NCBI RefSeq assembly: GCF_022345965.1
Contig: NZ_JAKRMU010000003.1
Span: forward strand, 124,001-188,000
DNA from: Corynebacterium sp. ACRQK
GTDB taxonomy: Bacteria; Actinomycetota; Actinomycetes; Mycobacteriales; Mycobacteriaceae
Length of the DNA stretch: 64,000 nucleotides
Direction: 5' to 3'
In this document: positions 42,171 through 52,438 of the stretch, piece by piece
Position numbering within the stretch: position 1 is the first letter of the stretch
Layout: every line of letters starts with the position of its first letter
Program-made: the position numbers and the translations under genes
Notes under the pieces: generated by a model
The model's database searches: none
Told to the model about the DNA's origin: nothing
Seen by the model: only the letters and a program-made list of their open reading frames with translations

Positions 42171-44261
42171 TTAGGCATAGTTACTGACGATCGCCAGCAC
42201 GTCCTCGCCGAACTCCTGGACCTTCACTGGGCCGATGCCCGGCACGGCCAACAACTGGTCAGACGTGGTGGGCAGCTTCTCGGCGATGGCACGTAACGTG
42301 GCGTCAGTAAAAATGACATACGCCGGCACCGCCTTGTCCTTCGCCTGGGTGATGCGCCAATCGCGCAGATCAGTGAGCAAAAGGTGGTCGGTTTCGGGAG
42401 CGTGCTGGCCGCAGCGGCCGAGGATCTTCAGCTCCGGGCTGCCCAGGCGAGCTCCGCAGACAACGCAGGCGTTCTTTGGCGCGCCAAGCCTCTCACGGGA
42501 ACCTCCGTTTCCGGAGCGACGCTGCGCGGCGGCTGCTTCCTCCTGCGGGACCAGCCCGTCGAGGAAGCGGGTGCGGTGGCGGTTCGCCTTCGACCCCTCT
42601 TGGCGTGCGAGCGACCAGCTGAGGTGCAGGTGCTCGCGGGCGCGGGTGATGCCCACGTAGAACAGGCGGCGCTCCTCCTCTATGGCTTCCTCCGAGCCTG
42701 CGCCCTTGAGCGCATGGCGGATCGGCAGGGTGCCTTCGTTCAGGCCGACGAGGAAGACCGCGTCCCACTCCAAGCCCTTGGCGGCGTGGATGCTGGCGAG
42801 GGTGACCCCCTGGAACTTCGGCGGGTTCTTCGCGCTCATGCGCTCCTTCAGCAGCGCCACTACGCCCGGCATGCTTAAAGGCTCGGCGGCGCTGGAGGTG
42901 ATCTCCTTAACCAAGTCGAACAGAGCCTGCAGGGACTGCCAGCGGGCGCGTTCCTGCGAGCCGGAAGGTTCGGTGGTGGTCAGGCCGACGGGGACGAGGG
43001 CGGCGCGGACAGCATCGGGTACATCTTCCGGAGCTGGGTCGTACTTCTTTGCCGCGGCGATGATGGCATTCATGCCCTCGCGGATCTCGGTGCGTTTGAA
43101 GAAGCCCTCGCCACCCTTGACCTGGTAGCCGATTCCGGCCTGCTCCAGCTCGTATTCGTAGTTCGCCGACTGGGAGTTGATGCGGTACAGGATCGCGATG
43201 TTCGCAGGCTCCACACCCTTGTTGATGAGCGACTGGATTTCCTTAACCACCGCTACGGCTTCGGCGGGTTCGTCCGGGTATTCGTGAAACTGCGGGAGGG
43301 GACCTGCTGGGCGCTGGCCCTCCAACTTCAGGCGAGTGCCCGCCACGCGCCCCTTCGCCTTGCCGATGACGTTGTTGGCCAGGTCCACGACCTGCGGGGT
43401 GGAGCGATAGTCGCGGTACAGGCGCACGGTGGTGGATTCCGGGTACTTGGTGGTGAAATCCAGCAGGTACTCCGGGGTGGCGCCGTTGAAGCTATAAATC
43501 GTCTGGTTGGCGTCGCCCACCACGGTCAGGTCGTCCCGGTCACCCACCCAGGCGTCCAGCACGCGCTGCTGCAGGGGCGTGACGTCCTGGTACTCGTCGA
43601 CGACGAAGGTGCGGTAACGGGAGCGAAACTCGTCTGCAATGCCCGTGTTGGATTCGATGGCCGCCGCCATGTGCAGCAGCAGGTCGTCGAAGTCCAACAG
43701 CATGCCCTCAGGCGTGGCCTTCATGCTCTCGTAGCCCTGGAAGACCTTGACGAATGTCTTGGGATCCACCGGGCAGTCGCGGCGCCGGGGCTCGACGTAA
43801 TCCGGGTAGTCTTCCGCGCTGATCAGGGAGGATTTCGCCCATTCGATCTCCCCGATCAGGTCGGCGAGCATCGCCGTGCTGGTTTCCACTCCCACGGCTC
43901 GAGCGGCGCGGGAGACAATGCGGAACTTGTTATCCAGCAACGTCCACGGCAGATCGCCGGCGTAGGCGGGCCAGAAGTACTTCAGCTGCCGCATCGCCGC
44001 AGCGTGGAAGGTCTTGGCCTGCACCTTGGGGATGTTCATGAGCGCCAGGCGCTCGCGCAGTTCCGCGGCGGCGCGGGCGGTGAAGGTGACGGCCAGAACG
44101 TGGTCGGGGTTTACGAACCCGCCGTCCACTAGGTGGGCAATGCGGTGGGTAATGGTGCGGGTCTTACCGGTGCCGGCGCCGGCGATGATGCTGACCGGTC
44201 CGCGCGGGGCCGAGGCAGCTCTTGCCTGTTCCGGGTCCAGTCCGTCCAGCAGGGAGCTCAC
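42171..44261 (-). CDS. uvrD2: ATP-dependent SF1A helicase UvrD2
   Basis: 696 residues. Walker A GAGTGKTRT, Walker B VVDEYQDVTPLQQRVL, QTIYSFNGA, YRDYRSTPQV and YVGITRAREHLHLSW are intact. After the motor comes the zinc knuckle CVVCGARL...RCGQH, where the fourth ligand position is His rather than the Cys known in the mycobacterial protein, and then an HRDC domain (TTSDQLLAVPGIGPVKVQEFG). A 3'-5' helicase essential in mycobacteria. It ends near the 3' end of the cyclodehydratase-like gene (convergent). Confidence 0.93.
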   Translation of the reverse strand: MSSLLDGLDPEQARAASAPRGPVSIIAGAGTGKTRTITHRIAHLVDGGFVNPDHVLAVTFTARAAAELRERLALMNIPKVQAKTFHAAAMRQLKYFWPAYAGDLPWTLLDNKFRIVSRAARAVGVETSTAMLADLIGEIEWAKSSLISAEDYPDYVEPRRRDCPVDPKTFVKVFQGYESMKATPEGMLLDFDDLLLHMAAAIESNTGIADEFRSRYRTFVVDEYQDVTPLQQRVLDAWVGDRDDLTVVGDANQTIYSFNGATPEYLLDFTTKYPESTTVRLYRDYRSTPQVVDLANNVIGKAKGRVAGTRLKLEGQRPAGPLPQFHEYPDEPAEAVAVVKEIQSLINKGVEPANIAILYRINSQSANYEYELEQAGIGYQVKGGEGFFKRTEIREGMNAIIAAAKKYDPAPEDVPDAVRAALVPVGLTTTEPSGSQERARWQSLQALFDLVKEITSSAAEPLSMPGVVALLKERMSAKNPPKFQGVTLASIHAAKGLEWDAVFLVGLNEGTLPIRHALKGAGSEEAIEEERRLFYVGITRAREHLHLSWSLARQEGSKANRHRTRFLDGLVPQEEAAAAQRRSGNGGSRERLGAPKNACVVCGARLGSPELKILGRCGQHAPETDHLLLTDLRDWRITQAKDKAVPAYVIFTDATLRAIAEKLPTTSDQLLAVPGIGPVKVQEFGEDVLAIVSNYA

Positions 44262-44272
44262 TCAAAGCACCC

Positions 44273-45355
44273 CTACTTCGTGCCGAGGATGTCGTCGGCT
44301 CCCGGATTGGAGCGCACATACAGCACGCGGTCGCCCGGTTCGATCGTCTCCGCCTCGGCGGAGTCGATGCGGTACAGCTCGCCGGAGCGCACCACTCCCA
44401 GCACCACGTCCTCCAGCACGCGCGGGTTGCCGCCAACTTCCTCTTCGCTGACCAGCCGCTCGGCGATGGAGACGCCTTCGTCTGGGGACAGCAGATCCTC
44501 CATCATTTCCGTCACCGACGGGGTGACGGTAGCCAGTCCCATCAGGCGGCCCGCCGTTTCGGAGGAAATCACCACGGAGTCCGCGCCGGATTGGCGGAGC
44601 AAGTGCGAGTTATCGGATTCGCGCACACTGGCAACGATGGTTGCGGCCGGGGCGATCTCGCGTACCGACAGGGTGATCAGCACGGCGGTATCGTCTTGGT
44701 TGGGAGCCACCACGACGGCGCGGGCACGGTTAACACCGGCGAGTTTTAGCACGTCGGACCTGGTGGCGGAGCCCTGCACAGTTACCAGCCCTTGTGCGGA
44801 GGCCTGGTCCAGTACCTCCCGATCCGTATCCACTACCACGATCTGCGAAGGCGATACACCGTCGGCCAAGAGCGCGGCGATGGCGGAACGCCCCTTGGTG
44901 CCATAGCCGATGACGATGGTGTGGTTGCGCATTTTCTTCCTCCAGCGGCGGATGTTGAGGGTCTTGCGGGACTCTTCGGTAAGGACGGACAGTGTAGTAC
45001 CGACCAGCAGGATCAGGAAGACCAGGCGGGCCGGGGTGATGATGAGAGTATTGACAAGTCGCGCATTCTGCGTCTGCGGCGAGACATCACCGTAGCCCGT
45101 GGTCGACAGGGATACCGACGAGTAATACAGGGCATCTACAAACGTTTCCATCCCCTCATACCCGTCCCGGTCGAAATAGGCCAAGCAGGCGACGAACAGC
45201 ACCAGCAGGAAAGCGTAGAACATTCGCCGGACAATGAGCCACCAGGGGCTTTGCACCACTGAGGTCGGAATCTGGACGATGTTAAGCAGCGCGTGCGGCG
45301 GTAGCTCATCGACTTCATCATCGGCGCGGAAGCGTTCGCGCAGCCGGTTCTTCAT
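44273..45355 (-). CDS. Two-helix potassium channel with RCK (TrkA-N/TrkA-C) domains
   Basis: 360 residues. Two transmembrane helices frame the pore loop SLSTTGYGDVSPQ; TGYGD is the K+ filter. A cytosolic Rossmann RCK domain follows (IVIGYGTKGRSAIAALLADG, GSATRSDVLKLAGV) and a TrkA-C domain ends the protein. It resembles the C. glutamicum CglK channel, which sets membrane potential. It lies 11 nt upstream of uvrD2 on the same strand. Confidence 0.9.
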   Translation of the reverse strand: MKNRLRERFRADDEVDELPPHALLNIVQIPTSVVQSPWWLIVRRMFYAFLLVLFVACLAYFDRDGYEGMETFVDALYYSSVSLSTTGYGDVSPQTQNARLVNTLIITPARLVFLILLVGTTLSVLTEESRKTLNIRRWRKKMRNHTIVIGYGTKGRSAIAALLADGVSPSQIVVVDTDREVLDQASAQGLVTVQGSATRSDVLKLAGVNRARAVVVAPNQDDTAVLITLSVREIAPAATIVASVRESDNSHLLRQSGADSVVISSETAGRLMGLATVTPSVTEMMEDLLSPDEGVSIAERLVSEEEVGGNPRVLEDVVLGVVRSGELYRIDSAEAETIEPGDRVLYVRSNPGADDILGTK

Positions 45356-45378
45356 CTACGTCCTCTCGTCACTGCTCG

Positions 45379-48300
45379 TCACTGCTCGTCGTTGTCTTGG
45401 TTGGTCTTTGTGGTGACGCCCCCAAGCATCCCTTCGAGCTCGTCTGCAGAAAGTAGTGTACGCGGTTCATAGGTTTCATTTGCCGCGACATAGTGGAACG
45501 CAGCCCGGACGTTCTCGGCCGGTATTTCCACCCCCAGTTTCGCACTGAGCAGTTTCGCCCAGGCAAGCCTGTAGACGGCCAGCTGCATGGCGGCTGCGTC
45601 CATATCCGCGCCGGTGGGTTTGCGTCCGGTCTTCCAGTCCACGACGATCCAGCCGTCGGTGGGGTCGGTTCCGTCGTGGAAAACTGCGTCGATCCGCCCC
45701 TCGAACACGTGGCCGCCGATGGTGACGGAGTACGCCCCCTCCACGCTTTCGGGTTGGCGGTCGGCCCACTCGGAGCGCAGGAAGGCCTCCTTGAGCGTTT
45801 CGAGGTACGGGTCCTCCAGGGATGCGTCGGAAGCGCCGGGGAGCTGTTCTTCATCCAGGAGGCTGACCTGCTGGTAGCGTTCCTCCACCCAGTTGTGGAA
45901 GGCGGTACCGCGTTTGGCATAGGGCTTCGGTTCCAGCGGGATGGGGCGACGTGCGCGGAGGGCGAACTCCTGGTCGTCCTTGCGTAGGCTCACAGCTTCG
46001 GTGGCTGTCATGCGCACGTTCAGGGGCACCAGAAGTTCGGCGTTATCCATTGCCGAAAACTCCTCGAGCAGCAGGTTCGTCTCGAGGTCCCAGGCCTCGG
46101 CGAGGGTGGTCGGCGCTTCACCCGCAAAGGCGTTTGACTCGGGCTGGTGCTGTGCGTGTTGCATGTGTTCTGCGTACGCAGCCTCGATTTCCTTGCGCAC
46201 CTGCTTTGCACCTTCGGCCACGCCGGGGCCCGCAATGGCTGAGGCAGGGGACGGCCAGACGGCGCCGGTGGCTGCGGCAACATCTCGTTCTTTGCGCGCC
46301 TCTTCAAAGTCCAAGCGCTTGCCGTTGGTCTCTGAGTCGGGCAGCATCTCTTTGTCTTCAATGGGCAGGCCGTCCGGATCGTCCAGCATTTTATCCAGGT
46401 CCTTGTAGTACTTGCCCATGTCGGACCAGTACCCCACGCTGTCCGTTGCGCCATTCTGCTGGAGGTGCTCATGCAGCAGCGTAAGACAAATTGATGGGTC
46501 GTTGCCTCGGTTCGCAGACGCTTTAAAGGCCGATCCGCTGACGTACAACACCCGTTCGGAGCGGGTGATGGCCACGTAGAACAGTCGATCGTTCTCCTTG
46601 GCGCGGAAGCGGCTGACCTGCTTGTTGAACTCCTTGTACGCCTTGGTATGACCGGCCCGGTCTTCCGCCTCGTCGGTCAATAGTCTCGGGTACGCCCCCG
46701 GGCCGTCACCGGCATCGCCGCGCAGGCTGCTCGGCAGCACTTGCGCCTTGGTGGTCCATGCATCCTCGGATCGTGGCTGGGAATAATCCCCGTAGCGTTC
46801 ACGCGAGGCATGCGGCACGGCGACGATGTCCCACTCCAGCCCCTTTGCCTTGTGAACGGTGAGAATCTGGACGGTGTTGTCCTTGCGCTGCACCTCGCCC
46901 GGGTCCAGCCCGTCTTCTTCCGATTGAGCTGCTAGCAGGTATTCCACCAATGCCTTCGGGGTGGCGGTTCCGGTGCGGGAAACGTCCCGCACAATCTGCG
47001 CGAATTTATCCAGGTGGCTGGTGCCGATCGCCTGTTCGGGGCGGCGGTGCCAGCGGGTGAGGACTTCCGTGCGGACTCCCAGCATCTTTTCGATGTCCGC
47101 CACCAGGTCCGGCAAGTTCTTACCCAAGCTGTGGCGGCGCAGGTATCCAAGCTCTCGGCCGAGCTGTACTAGCCGCTGGGCTCCCTCGGCCGACATGCCC
47201 ATCTCCTCGGCGTCGGTCAGGTCGGCGAGTGCATCGATCAGTCCCACGGAAAACTCCGTGGCGTTCGGGATGGCCTCTAGCACTGCCTCGATCAGCTCGT
47301 CGCGCACTCCAGGGGTGCGGAGTAATTCGATGCTTTCCTGACGCTGCCGTTCCATTGCGGCGTCGTCGATGGCGTCCGTTTCCCCGGCTCCGCGTTGGGC
47401 GATCTGCTCTGCCCGGCGCGTAAGAACTGCAAGGTCGGCAGCTCCGATGTTCCAACGCGGGCCTGTCAAAAGGCGCAGCAGTGCCACGTCATCTGTCGGA
47501 TCCACCAGCACTCGCAGTGTTGCGAATACGTCCGCGACCTCGGGAATATCCAGTAGTCCCGGCCCTGCTGTCATATCCGCGGGCACCCCGCGCTCCACTA
47601 GTTTTTCGTAAATCGGCACTGCGTCGGCGTTTACGGTCACTAGCACCGCTGCGGAGAACGGCTTGACCTTCGCCGGGTCGTCCGCCGTCTCCAGTTTCCG
47701 TTGGTAAGCCTGCCATTGGGCCTGCAGCTTGTCGGCTAGCCAGTCGAGTTCCTGTTCCCGCTCGTCGAAGAAGGCAACCTCCGAATCACCTTTCGCGGCA
47801 CCGGGGCGCGGGCGTAGTTCGGAGACCAGGCGCCCGGTGCTTTCGGTGCTGCGTTCCATGGACCACGTTGAGACCTTGTTGGCCATGTCCAACACCATGG
47901 TGGGGTTGCGCCAGGAGGTCAGCAGCTGCAGCTTTCCGGCCGGCTTCCCGGCCGCGTCAGGAAAGTCGGTGCGGAATTTCTCCAGGTTGGAGGCCGTAGC
48001 TCCACGGAATTGGTAGATCGACTGCATGGGGTCGCCCACCGCCATCGCGGAGAAGGTACCTTCGCCCGCGCGCCCGCCGCCAAATAGCGAACGCAGCATG
48101 ACCCGTTGGGCATGGCCGGTGTCCTGGTACTCGTCCAGCATCACCACGCGGAAGCGGCGCCGCTGGTCCTGCCCCACTATCTCGTGATCGCGCACGAGCT
48201 CCGCTGCTTTGCTCATCTGCTGCCCGAAGGTCAGCAGGTCGCGCTCCTGCAGGGTCTCGCGGAACTTCCGCACCAGCTTCAGCAGCTCGGTGCGATACTG

Positions 48301-48999
48301 CTGGGCTTCCAGGAATCTGGTGTTGTCGTCGGTGAATTCCTTCCTGCTTCGCGCTCCCTTGGGCAGCTCCTCCAGCAGCTTCATCGCTGCCATGTTTTCC
48401 TGCTCGACCTCCTCGATGCCAACCAGGTGGTTATCCATTTCGTCCGATAGAGCGCACACGTCCGCAATCACGTTGGGGACGGTCCGCTGCGCGCTTAAAG
48501 AGCTGTCAGAGTTGTACACCACGTCGCGGGCGACCATCCACCGTTCGGCAGCGGTAATGAGCCGGGCGGCTGGCTCCGAGGGGATCAGCAGACCGTATTC
48601 ACGGACAATATCCCCCGCGTAGGAGTCGTAGGTCGCCACCGCCGGCGCAATGTTCTTTAGCACCTCGCGCCGCGGATCGTCTGCTGGCAGTTGGTCCATG
48701 AAGGCGCTTCCCGCCAGGGTCTGCAGGCGTTGGCGGATGCGCTCTCCCAGCTCGGCCGCGGCCTTACGGGTAAAAGTCAGACCCAGGATCTGTTCGGGCC
48801 GAGCGTAGCCGTTGGCCACCATCCACACGGCACGGGCCGCCATGGTTTCGGTCTTGCCCGCACCCGCGCCGGCGACGACCAGGAAATTGCCGAACGGGCC
48901 GGCCTGGATAACGTCCGCTTGTTCGTCGGTCGGGGCAAACTTCTGCCCCATCAGTTGGGATAGCTCCTGAGGATTGAAGATGTGTCGGTTGCTATCCAT
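45379..48999 (-). CDS. adnB: AdnB helicase-nuclease subunit
   Basis: 1206 residues. N-terminal UvrD-like motor: Walker A VAGAGAGKTETM, LTFTRKAAAEL, MLDEYQDTGHAQRV, QSIYQFRGA, TVHKAKGLEWDIV. C-terminal RecB-like nuclease: Asp in RIDAVFHD, the D/K pair in IVVDWKTGRKP and QLAVYRLA. AdnAB is the actinobacterial end-resection machine: AdnB is the leading motor and both subunits carry nucleases. It starts at 48999, directly adjacent to the AdnA stop at 49000, so the pair is co-translated. Confidence 0.93.
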   Translation of the reverse strand: MDSNRHIFNPQELSQLMGQKFAPTDEQADVIQAGPFGNFLVVAGAGAGKTETMAARAVWMVANGYARPEQILGLTFTRKAAAELGERIRQRLQTLAGSAFMDQLPADDPRREVLKNIAPAVATYDSYAGDIVREYGLLIPSEPAARLITAAERWMVARDVVYNSDSSLSAQRTVPNVIADVCALSDEMDNHLVGIEEVEQENMAAMKLLEELPKGARSRKEFTDDNTRFLEAQQYRTELLKLVRKFRETLQERDLLTFGQQMSKAAELVRDHEIVGQDQRRRFRVVMLDEYQDTGHAQRVMLRSLFGGGRAGEGTFSAMAVGDPMQSIYQFRGATASNLEKFRTDFPDAAGKPAGKLQLLTSWRNPTMVLDMANKVSTWSMERSTESTGRLVSELRPRPGAAKGDSEVAFFDEREQELDWLADKLQAQWQAYQRKLETADDPAKVKPFSAAVLVTVNADAVPIYEKLVERGVPADMTAGPGLLDIPEVADVFATLRVLVDPTDDVALLRLLTGPRWNIGAADLAVLTRRAEQIAQRGAGETDAIDDAAMERQRQESIELLRTPGVRDELIEAVLEAIPNATEFSVGLIDALADLTDAEEMGMSAEGAQRLVQLGRELGYLRRHSLGKNLPDLVADIEKMLGVRTEVLTRWHRRPEQAIGTSHLDKFAQIVRDVSRTGTATPKALVEYLLAAQSEEDGLDPGEVQRKDNTVQILTVHKAKGLEWDIVAVPHASRERYGDYSQPRSEDAWTTKAQVLPSSLRGDAGDGPGAYPRLLTDEAEDRAGHTKAYKEFNKQVSRFRAKENDRLFYVAITRSERVLYVSGSAFKASANRGNDPSICLTLLHEHLQQNGATDSVGYWSDMGKYYKDLDKMLDDPDGLPIEDKEMLPDSETNGKRLDFEEARKERDVAAATGAVWPSPASAIAGPGVAEGAKQVRKEIEAAYAEHMQHAQHQPESNAFAGEAPTTLAEAWDLETNLLLEEFSAMDNAELLVPLNVRMTATEAVSLRKDDQEFALRARRPIPLEPKPYAKRGTAFHNWVEERYQQVSLLDEEQLPGASDASLEDPYLETLKEAFLRSEWADRQPESVEGAYSVTIGGHVFEGRIDAVFHDGTDPTDGWIVVDWKTGRKPTGADMDAAAMQLAVYRLAWAKLLSAKLGVEIPAENVRAAFHYVAANETYEPRTLLSADELEGMLGGVTTKTNQDNDEQ

Positions 49000-51900
49000 T
49001 TAAACCACCTGGTTTCCTTCGTCTTGCGAGGGGCAGATCGCCTTGAAGTCACAATGCCTACAGCCGTCGTACGGCGTGGCCAGGTATGTCGGCCCTGCTG
49101 TCACTGGCGCAATCTCCATAAGTTGATCGTGTACTCCGCTCAGTTGTTCTTCCGTCAGCTCCGCCTGGTTTCTTTCAGTAACCGTCTTGGCCGAAGTCCC
49201 CGGGTACACCAACTCTGCGCCCCCGGGGCGGTACTTTTGCCCATTACCACCCGGGCGCTCGGTGAGCGTGAGTAGGAACTGGTACGCGCTCAGCTGCGGA
49301 CTTTCCGCTGCTGTATTCTTCGTAACTGCGGTCTTGCCGGTCTTGAAATCGATCACCTGCGTCAGTCCATCTTCCGGGTTCGTGGCCAGCAGGTCCGCGC
49401 GCCCGCTCAGCGTCACCTCGACACCTTCGGGTGTCTGCCCGACCCGCGCCCGTAGTGTTCGCTCGGTCTCAAGCTCGAACTCTTTGTCCCTATAGCTGTT
49501 AATGAAGCCGTGTAGCTTTTTGACGCCTACTTCCCAGCGTTCTATCGTTTGCGTGCCCTGCCACGTTGGTCCGTCGAGCACGTAAGGGAGGATTTCGCGG
49601 ACGGCTAGCTGCGCCTCATCGAGTTCCATGCCCTGCACTATCTGCTCGGCGATGGCGTGAATGAATATGCCCACGCGCATCGCCTCGGTGGATTCGCTCA
49701 CCCCGCCGTTGCTGTCCAGGAAGGTGCGCAGCGCGCAGGTGTTCCAGCTTTCCAGCTTGGAGGGGCTCAACCGGATTTTGTCGCCGGCCAGCACGCGTGC
49801 GTCCGTGGAGGGCTCAGCCATGCCCCACCAGTCTTCAGGAGCTGCACCATGCACTCCGGCCTGCGCCATTTTGGCCAGGTTCCGTGCTGCCGCACGCCGC
49901 TCGTGGCCGGGGCGGTTGGGGTCAGTGACGGCATCGCGTAGCTCCGCCAGCAGAGATTCGATGGCCAGTACGCGGGGCAGCGCGCCCGCCCCGGAGCCGG
50001 AGACCTTGCGGCCCACTGCCTCCTCTGTCTCGTCGGTTGTAGCCAATTCCGTAGGTTCCACGTCCATCTCGGCAATGAATCGGGATGGCACCAGCGCCTC
50101 ATCGCCCGAGTTCCGCACGCAGGTCACGTGGACCCTGTCGGTCGCGCGGCTGAGTGCCAGCAGGAAGAGCCGGCGCTCCTCCTCAATGGCATCGTTGATA
50201 CGCGCCACCGGCACGCTCGGGTTGATCCCCCGGTCCAGCAGGTCCACAAGCTCCAGCTGACCGAAAAGTCCGCCGACGGTCGGCCCAGTCGGCCACTCGC
50301 CTTCCTGAACTCCGGCGATGGCCACCACCTTCCACTGGCGCCCCGCCGCCGCGTGGGCGGGCAGAATTTCCACTGCCCCGGCGCGCACTCCGCGCTGGTC
50401 GCGCCCGCCGGTGGGCACCTTCTGGGCGCGGAGGTTCTCTACGAAGCTCTCCATCTGTGCGTGCGGGTTGCGCTCTGCGAAGTCGCCCAGAATATCGAAC
50501 AGGCTCATCACCGCATCTAGGTCCGCGTCGGCCTGCGCGCCGAGTGATCCGCCCTTCAGCGCCTGCGTGCGCAAGTGCATGTCCAGCTTGGTGGCTTGCC
50601 AGATCTTCCACAGCACCATCTCCGTCCCCTGGTTGTTCTTCCACGCCTGCCGCCCAGCCTCCAAGACCGTGGACACGCGCTGGATGACCTCCTGCTCGCG
50701 GGGGCCGCAGTGGCTGGTGATCCACTGGTTCGCCGGGTCTTCGGGGTGATTCAGCAGCTCCGTGACGTAGTCCACGGCCTGGAAGGGCCTGCCGTCCTCG
50801 TGGGCCCGCAACGTCTGCCCGGCCACCTGCGCGGAGCGGATGGCCAGCGCCACCGCACGGTGCACGCGGCGCACCATCACCGGGTCCGCGCCACCCACGC
50901 TGCCTTCCAGCACACTGTGCATCTCCGCCACCGTGAGGTTCCGGTAGCTCGCCTCCGCGGCCAGCAGCAGCATCCGTACCAGGGGTTGCTCGGCCAGCAC
51001 CACGGAGGTTGGGTCCACTTTCACCGGCACGCCGTAGGCCATCAGCGTCCTGCGCACCCGCGCGATGCTGCCGGTGCCGCGCACGATCACCGCGATGTCA
51101 TCCCACGCGACCTGTTGTTCGATGTGCGCGCGCCGCACCACATCCACGATCTTCAGGCGTTCCGCGGTCTCCGTCGGGGTGATCGTCACCTGCACAGAAT
51201 CGACGCCTGCGGAGCTGCCATCTGCCCGCGCGCTCAAAATGGCACTGTCACTAGTACCCGCAGAGCGCAGCTCCACGCGGCTCGGCTGCACGCCCAAGTG
51301 CCTACGGAGAGCGTTCACGGACTGGGCCGCAGGTGGCGTCAAACGATAAGAAGCGCTCAAAACCACCCGGTGATCCGGGTCCTGCGAGCAGGAGTCCAGG
51401 AAGGCCTCGTCTGCGCCTCGGAAGTGGAACACGCACTGGTCCGGATCGCCTGCGATGAGGGTCCGGGTCCCCGGCACCATGAAGCTCTCGATCAGCCGGG
51501 CGGAGGCCGGGTCCAGGTTGTGCGCATCGTCGACCAGCAGCAGCTTCACCTTCTCCCGCTGCCGCTCGACCAACTTCTCGCCTTCCGGCTTTTCAAAGGC
51601 GGCCAAAGTCGCGTGCAGCAACTCGGAGGCATTTAGACTCTCCGAACGGCTCAGGCGCTGGACCTGCTGATATTCCTCCTGGAAGCGCCCCGCGGCCTTC
51701 CACATCGGGCGGTTGTGTTCGACCCCTAGCTGCTGCAGCTGCTGGGCTGATAGACCACGCTCGGTGGCACGCAGCAGCAGATCACGCAGCTGCTGCGCAA
51801 AGCCCGCGTAGCTCAGCGCGGGTACGACGTTGGCGGGCCAGTACCGATTACCGTCCTCCTTGGTGCCCCGCAGGATCTCGCGGATCTGCATGTCGTGTTC

Positions 51901-52365
51901 CGCACCCGTGATAAGTCGCGGCTGCTTCTGTCCGCGCAGAGTCTGCACGCTGCGATAGAACGCAAAGGCCCATGAGTGCACCGAACGCACAAACGTGCCG
52001 GACGCAGCGTAGGCGCCCTCCCCAGCCATGCGCTGGTACAGCGCCGCGCGCACGGCCGTCGCTGCCTCCTTCGACGGCGCGAAGAACATTATCTCGGACG
52101 CCGATCCCCCCTGCAGCAGGAAGTTCCGCGCCGCAGAGATCAACAGGGACGTCTTGCCCGTTCCCGGCCCACCGAGGATCGCATAGGGCTGCGAGTAATC
52201 CACCTGCGCCGAGCCCTCAACCAGGGCTCCGGCCAGGCCGTCGAAAACCTCCGTTGGCTGAATCCCATCCGTGGGCTGCCCCAGCCGTACCTTCGGTTTC
52301 CCGCTGGCGCCGAGGCGCTTCTCGAGATCGTGGTTGGTGTCCCTGTGAGCGCTGTCCCGTTCCAT
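49000..52365 (-). CDS. adnA: AdnA helicase-nuclease subunit with Fe-S cluster site
   Basis: About 1121 residues from ATG 52365; a TTG ten codons upstream has a GGGAGG directly abutting it and is less likely. Walker A GGPGTGKTS and DDAHNLDPAS are present. The C-terminal RecB-family nuclease has Asp in GRADLLA and the D/K pair in VIDFKTGKTA. Four Cys (NTCALRTFL and GCRHCDFKAIC) form the AddB/AdnA-type iron-sulfur cluster staple. It precedes adnB with no gap. Confidence 0.93.
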   Translation of the reverse strand: MERDSAHRDTNHDLEKRLGASGKPKVRLGQPTDGIQPTEVFDGLAGALVEGSAQVDYSQPYAILGGPGTGKTSLLISAARNFLLQGGSASEIMFFAPSKEAATAVRAALYQRMAGEGAYAASGTFVRSVHSWAFAFYRSVQTLRGQKQPRLITGAEHDMQIREILRGTKEDGNRYWPANVVPALSYAGFAQQLRDLLLRATERGLSAQQLQQLGVEHNRPMWKAAGRFQEEYQQVQRLSRSESLNASELLHATLAAFEKPEGEKLVERQREKVKLLLVDDAHNLDPASARLIESFMVPGTRTLIAGDPDQCVFHFRGADEAFLDSCSQDPDHRVVLSASYRLTPPAAQSVNALRRHLGVQPSRVELRSAGTSDSAILSARADGSSAGVDSVQVTITPTETAERLKIVDVVRRAHIEQQVAWDDIAVIVRGTGSIARVRRTLMAYGVPVKVDPTSVVLAEQPLVRMLLLAAEASYRNLTVAEMHSVLEGSVGGADPVMVRRVHRAVALAIRSAQVAGQTLRAHEDGRPFQAVDYVTELLNHPEDPANQWITSHCGPREQEVIQRVSTVLEAGRQAWKNNQGTEMVLWKIWQATKLDMHLRTQALKGGSLGAQADADLDAVMSLFDILGDFAERNPHAQMESFVENLRAQKVPTGGRDQRGVRAGAVEILPAHAAAGRQWKVVAIAGVQEGEWPTGPTVGGLFGQLELVDLLDRGINPSVPVARINDAIEEERRLFLLALSRATDRVHVTCVRNSGDEALVPSRFIAEMDVEPTELATTDETEEAVGRKVSGSGAGALPRVLAIESLLAELRDAVTDPNRPGHERRAAARNLAKMAQAGVHGAAPEDWWGMAEPSTDARVLAGDKIRLSPSKLESWNTCALRTFLDSNGGVSESTEAMRVGIFIHAIAEQIVQGMELDEAQLAVREILPYVLDGPTWQGTQTIERWEVGVKKLHGFINSYRDKEFELETERTLRARVGQTPEGVEVTLSGRADLLATNPEDGLTQVIDFKTGKTAVTKNTAAESPQLSAYQFLLTLTERPGGNGQKYRPGGAELVYPGTSAKTVTERNQAELTEEQLSGVHDQLMEIAPVTAGPTYLATPYDGCRHCDFKAICPSQDEGNQVV

Positions 52366-52438
52366 GACTCTTAGTCTGTCATGCGCCCCGGACAACCTCC
52401 CGACGAATACCTATTTCGTGTTCGATTATGAGCGGCGA

